Part shown: positions 59,591 through 64,000 of the stretch, piece after piece | How the letters are laid out: each line of letters opens with the position of its first letter | How positions within the stretch are numbered: the first letter of the stretch is position 1 | Notes under the pieces: generated by a model | Told to the model about the DNA's origin: nothing | Seen by the model: only the letters and a program-made list of their open reading frames with translations | Database searches by the model: none | Origin: Gari tellinella | Lineage: Eukaryota > Mollusca > Bivalvia > Cardiida > Psammobiidae | Length of the DNA stretch: 64,000 bases | Assembly (NCBI GenBank): GCA_922989275.2 | Contig: OV277862.1 | Location: forward strand, 16,411,543 to 16,475,542 | Direction of reading: 5' to 3' | Position numbers and translations under genes: made by a program

Positions 59591-59761
59591 CATCATCCAG
59601 ATAAGATGGAGTGAGCTGAACAAATCCAACATTTGCTCACTCATTTCAGCATCAAAACCTATGGCGTTACTTGTAACTCATTACTACTCATTAGTAGTGA
59701 CACCATAGGTTTTAATCCAGTAATAAAGATTTTAGTTTTACTCCCCTTATCTGGAGCTCTG
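59591..59761 (+). mobile_element. F2 MITE, hairpin shortened
   Basis: CATCATCCAGATAAGATGGA to CTTATCTGGAGCTCTG. The apex is replaced by TTGTAACTCATTACTACTCA, leaving a short palindrome ACTACTCATTAGTAGT. Confidence 0.82.
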
Positions 59762-59789
59762 GATTCAACTTTTCCTTCCCTGCAGAAGC

Positions 59790-59870
59790 ACTCTGAGTAT
59801 CAAATAGTTTGAATCCATATGAAAACCCGAAACACTCTGCATTTCATCAGAATCTAAACTGTTAACCTAA
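59790..59870. mobile_element. F3 core remnant
   Basis: TCAAATAGTTTGAATCCATA and CATTTCATCAGAATCTAAAC, diverged arms. Confidence 0.45.
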
Positions 59871-59916
59871 GTTATCAATATTCGTAATTAGGCAGAGATG
59901 AAGTTATATCCATAGA

Positions 59917-60117
59917 CTAGGGCTCCAGATAAGAGTGAGTAAACTGAACCAATCACAAATCACAAATATTCTCACTTATTTCAGCACCAAATCTTATGGT
60001 GATACTACTCATTAGAATCGTCTCGAAGAGACGATTCTAATGAGTAGTAACACCATAGGGTTTAATGCAGAAATAAAGATTTTAGTTTCTGAAATATTCC
60101 CCTTATCTGAAGCCCTG
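59917..60117 (+). mobile_element. F2 MITE, complete
   Basis: CTAGGGCTCCAGATAAGAGT to CTTATCTGAAGCCCTG. Internal ATCACAA duplicated near 59950. Palindrome apex CTCGAAGAG. Confidence 0.88.
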
Positions 60118-60264
60118 TATTGCTTCAATTGAAGGGTTACGGATTAGCCGCGGCTCAGCATGAAGAGAGATAATTGGCCTGACACTAAGATGCAATGATA
60201 TTAAAATTGCAAAAACTAGTTTTGCTTGGTTTCACGCTATCTGCCTTTCCATTATTGTAATTAT

Positions 60265-60486
60265 ACAATAAAACCTCTCTTCCACAGTCACTCGGCCAGA
60301 AATCAGCAATAGTTTAAGGCAGATGGTTGCTTAATGCAGGACAAAAGTATTGCAGAAAGCTCCTATAGGAGCTTTCTGCAATACTATTGTCCTGCAATAC
60401 TATTGTCCTGCAATAAGTTGTCCCTTGCGTTAAAGACTATAAATACATCTTTATATGCAATGGTTGCTCATGAGAGATTTTACAGT
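60265..60486. mobile_element. F5 frame carrying an F6 core
   Basis: TACAATAAAACCTCTCTTCC at the left and GAGAGATTTTACAGTA at the right are F5 ends. The core is F6 (CTTAATGCAGGACAAAAGTA with apex AGCTCCTATAGGAGCT). AATACTATTGTCCTGC is duplicated on the right arm. This copy shows F5 and F6 are related. Confidence 0.75.
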
Positions 60487-60487
60487 A

Positions 60488-60718
60488 TCTTTCAGCTGGA
60501 TTGGGAAGTTCGAGACTGTTTCAAAGGCGAACTACATGAAGATGTTTTATGAGGAGACATGTCCTTAACAAAAGGATGAATCAAGCGGAACTGAGCCTTT
60601 TTCTTAAAATAGAAAGTTTTTTCAGCCGCTTCTCAAATCATCTCCTTCTACCAATAAACTCACAACTTAGTCACAAATTTTGCTTTTTACATGGCATATT
60701 TTGATTTCTTTCTCTTTT
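60488..60718. other. Unassigned sequence
   Basis: About 230 bp with nothing recognised. Confidence 0.3.
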
Positions 60719-60720
60719 TT

Positions 60721-60992
60721 TTAACCCATTACTCCATAATTATATAGATCTATACACATTTTTACGACTTTAAATATATTTCTCTACTGAAGAAAATAGT
60801 ACCACATAAACTACAGTAAAAAATATACACAGTAAGAAATATTGTATATATTCTGGCAGATGGTAGCATAAAGTAGGCTGAAAGTAAAGCAAAATGTGCC
60901 TTCGGGTGCATTCTGTTTTACTTTCAACCTGCTTTACGTGGTCATTTGTCTTCAAAACTAGAAACAGGCTATTGAGTTATAGTCTTAGTTAA
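60721..60992 (-). mobile_element. F1 MITE, complete
   Basis: TTAACCCATTACTCCATAAT to GTTATAGTCTTAGTTAA. Apex GTGCCTTCGGGTGC. Confidence 0.85.
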
Positions 60993-61080
60993 CCTAATCA
61001 GAAATGCACTTTTACAGATCAAGAATCTTGAACAGCACTTTATTCTGTCCTGAACCATAAAAGTACTTTATCATCAAAAC

Positions 61081-61286
61081 TACAGTAAAAATACAGACAC
61101 TCTCACCCAAAGTACTTTCATGTTGTCAAAGACAATGGTACCTTAAAGGAAGATGAAAGTAAAGCAAAAGCTCCTTTAGGAGCTTCTTGCTTTACTTTTA
61201 TCCTGCTTTAAGCAGCTACCTGCCTTAAAAAAACTGAAAATACAAGCTTTCATTACCCATGATCTAAGTAGTCAGACCTTACTGTA
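61081..61286. mobile_element. F5 MITE, complete
   Basis: TACAGTAAAAATACAGACAC to AGTCAGACCTTACTGTA. Core GGAAGATGAAAGTAAAGCAA with apex GCTCCTTTAGGAGC, intermediate between F5 and F1 cores. Confidence 0.8.
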
Positions 61287-61455
61287 AGCCTCAAAGGAAT
61301 CCTCACTCTAAAAGATTCAGTCGATAAGGCCAGTAAATGTAGTAACCTTGTTTTAACCAGGAAGGCATTAAAATGATTCTACACTATTATCCAATAATGC
61401 CTAAATTGATAAACACTAATCCAGGTACTTTTTACAGGAAGATATGATCAGTTGG

Positions 61456-61723
61456 TTAACCTTTTACTCCATAGCTTGTTTCTAGTTTAGGAGACTGTTG
61501 ACCGCTTAAAGCAGGTTGAAAGTAAAGCAGAATGTGCCTTAAGGCACATTCTGCTTTACTTTCAACATGCTTTAAGCTACCATCTGCTAGGATATACTCA
61601 TCATATAGAAAATGTTTCTTATGGTGTACATTCATGACTGTATAAATAGGATTCAACTATTTTCCTCTGGTGGATAAACAAATTAAAAGCGTAAAAAGGT
61701 GTTTTTATGGGGTAATAGGTTAA
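61456..61723 (+). mobile_element. F1 MITE, complete
   Basis: TTAACCTTTTACTCCATAGC to TATGGGGTAATAGGTTAA. Perfect apex GTGCCTTAAGGCAC. Confidence 0.92.
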
Positions 61724-61912
61724 ACAGGCACAGATCCTTCATTTACAGTTATACTCCACATCAGATCTGGCTATGTAATCAACACAAGACATGGAACCAT
61801 CTGTGGAATAATGATTACTACTGCAGAGACAAGGCATGAGATATCAAAACCTGAATGGCTTCATTAATATCTAGAAGATGTAGCCTTTCTTGTATGAAAC
61901 AATAAAGGTCTT

Positions 61913-62150
61913 GGGCCGGTCTTACAAAAAGTCGTACAACAAAAATGGTAGTAAGTCAAAACTAAAATACATCTAATTTCTCTATCTAATCCTGTCTTGT
62001 GACATGTCATAGGCATCATCTTTACAAGACAATTCCAAAGAGATGTCACAAGACAGGACAAGATGGAGAAATAAATAATAATTGAAATTTTGAGAATCTG
62101 ACTTACGACGTCACAATAATTGTCGAAAGACATTTCGTAAGACTAGCCCC
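61913..62150. mobile_element. Foldback MITE with GGGCCGGTCTTAC ends
   Basis: GGGCCGGTCTTACAAAAAGT at the left and the complement of GGGGCTAGTCTTACGAAATG at the right. A second inner palindrome pairs ATTTCTCTATCTAATCCTGT and CTTGTGACAT with GTCACAAGACAGGACAAGAT and GGAGAAAT. No transposase. Family unknown. Confidence 0.72.
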
Positions 62151-62265
62151 AGAGCTCTAGATAACTTATCATAAGGTGGGTATTTCAAATACTAATACTA
62201 TCATTCTTTTAAATGTTTTCATAGACGATTGTAATGAGTAGTCACAACATATGAATTCATATGAA
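62148..62265 (-). mobile_element. F2 MITE, decayed
   Basis: CCAGAGCTCTAGATAACTTA, GGTGGGTATTTCAAATACTA and AATGAGTAGTCACAACATAT keep F2 order. The right end is missing. Confidence 0.55.
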
Positions 62266-62397
62266 TTCCCTAATCTCTGAAAGCTTGAAACAAATTTTCT
62301 AGGTCTTGTCAGCTCGTCCTGCATGCTTTCCCCCATTGCCTATTGCACAGGGTGAGTGCATTTTGGGGTTTGCCTTCATTGTCTTTCATGCAAGACT

Positions 62398-62590
62398 CAG
62401 GGCTCCAGATAAGAGGGGGTAAACTGCACAAATCCAACATTTTCTCACTTATTTAAGCATCAAATCCTATGGTGTTACTACTCGTTAGAATCGTCTCGAA
62501 GAGACGATTCTAATGAGTAGTGACACCATAGGGTTTAAAGCAGAAATAAAGATTTTAGTTTTTGAAATACTCACCTTATCTGGAGCTCTG
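62398..62590 (+). mobile_element. F2 MITE with 6-bp target duplication
   Basis: CAGGGCTCCAGATAAGAGGG to CTTATCTGGAGCTCTG, flanked by AAGACT (62392-62397, 62591-62596). Perfect palindrome with apex CTCGAAGAG. Confidence 0.95.
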
Positions 62591-62650
62591 AAGACTATAG
62601 TGATAGAATTTTTGATGCCTGACTTTACAAACAGTTTGAATACATTGGAT

Positions 62651-62843
62651 CAGGGCTCCAGATAAGGTGAGTATTTCAAAAACTAAAATCTTTATTTCTA
62701 AATTAAACCCTATGGTGTCACTACTCATTAGAATCGTCTCGAAGAGACGATTCTAATGAGTAGTAACACAATAGGATTTGATGCTAAAATAAGTGAGAAA
62801 ATGTTGAATTTGTTCAGTTTACTCCCTCTTATCTGGAGCCCTG
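62651..62843 (-). mobile_element. F2 MITE with 7-bp target duplication
   Basis: CAGGGCTCCAGATAAGGTGA to CTTATCTGGAGCCCTG, flanked by ATTGGAT (62644-62650, 62844-62850). Confidence 0.94.
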
Positions 62844-62849
62844 ATTGGA

Positions 62850-63268
62850 TGCAGATTTTGTATTTGATCAGTATTCCCACTGTTTGTGACTCTAACCAGA
62901 TATCTGCAAATACTGAAGAGAGGGCTAATTCCAACAGATGACCGACATACATTCAGTGTTCTATACCTCTAAACAATAAGACCCATTATCTTCATTAATC
63001 TGGTCATTTTTCAAACATTTCCTATCTCCCCCAGAGGTGACACTGGTATCCGGAGTGTAAATCCATCATCCATGGTCTGATCAATATGAACATTTGTTTT
63101 CCTTTCTTATTATCTAATTGGTGCCGTCTTCTGTTGCCTTTTTCCTGCTTCAGATATACAACTTCAATTATCTCTTTCCAATAATGTACTTGGCAGCAAT
63201 GTACTGTACAACCAAGGCAGGATGTGTGAAACTGGTTTTTATTCAATATTTAATAATATTTGAGTCAA
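62850..63268. other. Unassigned sequence
   Basis: About 420 bp. The 74-codon minus-strand frame at 63022-63246 is unrecognised. Confidence 0.4.
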
Positions 63269-63271
63269 TAG

Positions 63272-63740
63272 TTTAGCCTTTTCCCCCATAGTCTACAGAT
63301 TAAGTACTGAAGACAAATATGGGTGCTTAAAGCAGGATGGAAGTAAAGCAGAAAGCTCCTGAAGGAGCTTTCTCAGTTTCCGCTGTAACTTTCATCTTGC
63401 TTTAACTCTTTCCTCCCTGAAACTTAAAATGGACAATTCCAGTTTCCATTTGAGTCTAGTCCATTTCTGACTTTTTAGGGTTGTTTTTGTCAATGTTTTG
63501 CATTATAACAAACAGTATTGACCCAGATCAGAGGGCTCCATAAGGAGCCCTCTGATCTGGGTTTTCACTGTTTGCATAGGACAAGTGCACTTTTCACATG
63601 TATACTGTTTGAAAAGGATGCCTATATGCGGGACTAGGGTTCAAAGGTTTAAGCTACCATCTTTGTTGTACACCATATTCAGGTAATATCTGATAATGTG
63701 GTGTAAAAGTTAAAGACATCATTGGAGGAACTTTTAAGTT
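63272..63740 (+). mobile_element. F1-like MITE split at TTAA by F4
   Basis: TTAGCCTTTTCCCCCATAGT start, core AAAGCAGGATGGAAGTAAAG with apex GCTCCTGAAGGAGC, right arm ending CATCTTGC-TTTAA at the insertion, then TTAAGCTACCATCTTTGTTG after it. The right end is unclear. Confidence 0.75.
63402..63652 (+). mobile_element. F4 MITE nested at an internal F1 TTAA
   Basis: TTAACTCTTTCCTCCCTGAA to ACTAGGGTTCAAAGGTTTAA. TTAA at both ends. Removing it restores the F1 sequence CTTGCTTTAAGCTACCATCT. Apex GGCTCCATAAGGAGCC. Confidence 0.95.
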
Positions 63741-63904
63741 TCCTTGCTTTGCTCAAGGGAAGCGGTTAACACTAATTTGGCTATAATATAATGATTGCCT
63801 GCAATTTAACCTCTAAATATTCAGCAGCTTTTTACTCTGCATAAACTGTATGTAATAAATTGAAGATGGAGGATTATAATATTGACAGCAGTAAGCAGCT
63901 AAAG

Positions 63905-64000
63905 CTGGGCTCCAGATAATAGAAAATAAACCAATTGTTTCCTTGTTTTCTCCTTAAAGTTAAACCTTCACCAAACCCTATGTTGTGCCTACTCATAAAT
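63905..64000 (+). mobile_element. F2 MITE cut by window end
   Basis: TGGGCTCCAGATAATAGAAA to TGTTGTGCCTACTCATAAAT, left half only. Confidence 0.75.

Overview
This is an AT-rich eukaryotic window, most likely from a bivalve mollusc, and I found no protein-coding gene in it that I can defend. No open reading frame is longer than 161 codons. The longer ones run through inverted-repeat elements or a purine-rich tract. I saw no rRNA, no intact tRNA, no CRISPR array and no operon-like layout. The bivalve inference rests on two elements whose ends and ~160-174 bp internal tandem units resemble the 'pearl'/Helitron-like elements of bivalve genomes (28773-30332 and 22938-23385). A dreissenid-type genome is plausible, but that is from memory and untested.

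Almost everything recognisable is short non-autonomous DNA transposons (MITEs) with long, near-perfect central palindromes. Family names used here:
F1: about 240-260 bp, ends TTAA-CCCATTACCCCATA, core palindrome AAAGCAGGTTGAAAGTAAAG. More than 60 complete or partial copies.
F2: about 190-200 bp, ends CAGGGCTCCAGATAAG, with 6-7 bp target duplications at many copies and a palindrome reading ACTCATTAGAATCGTCTC. About 40 copies or pieces.
F3: about 220 bp, ends TTAA-CTCTTTGCATGCTGG, core CAAACAGTTTGGATCC.
F4: about 245 bp, ends TTAA-CTCTTTCCTCC and TTAA-CCCTTTGAACCC, core CAAACAGTGNAGACCC.
F5: about 210 bp, ends TACAGTAAAACCCCTCT (mariner-like TA ends), core AAAGCAAGGTGACAGTAAAA.
F6: hairpin-only copies with core AATGCAGGACAAAAGTAATG, probably F5/F1 core relatives.
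F7: a single TTAA-CCCATTGCATGC element.
Strand convention: F1 '+' reads ...CCATAGCCTGTTTCTAG at its start; F2 '+' reads ...AAGAGGGAGTAAACTG; F3 '+' starts CTCTTTGCATGC; F4 '+' starts CTCTTTCCTCC.

Layout. 0-6.8 kb: mixed F1/F2/F3/F4. 6.8-9.3 kb: one F1 copy expanded internally into a 2.2 kb, 39-bp-unit minisatellite. 9.3-21.5 kb: F1, F2 and F3 copies with a CpG-richer 186 bp element at 16.5 kb. 21.6-23.4 kb: tandemly repeated F1 ends and an F1 interrupted by a GCCCCCGG-ended element. 25.4-30.5 kb: pogo-like, F5 and F2 copies, and a pearl-like element inside an F2. 31-41 kb: F1/F2/F3/F4 with local tandem duplications. 41.5-43.1 kb: two nested TA-flanked elements, the inner one filled with ACCATGGTT motifs. 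43.4-44.2 kb: an F1 interrupted by a TTAA-flanked element carrying a tRNA-like sequence. 44.5-64 kb: more F1/F2/F4/F5, a degenerate hammerhead-ribozyme-like motif at 48.5 kb, and a retroelement-like tail at 51.3 kb.

There are no genes acting together here. The shared biology is transposition. The most interesting pattern is that the same two hairpin cores appear inside several different sets of terminal repeats, and that the two arms of each hairpin vary together. Repeat boundaries were read by eye and may be off by a few bases, more for decayed copies.
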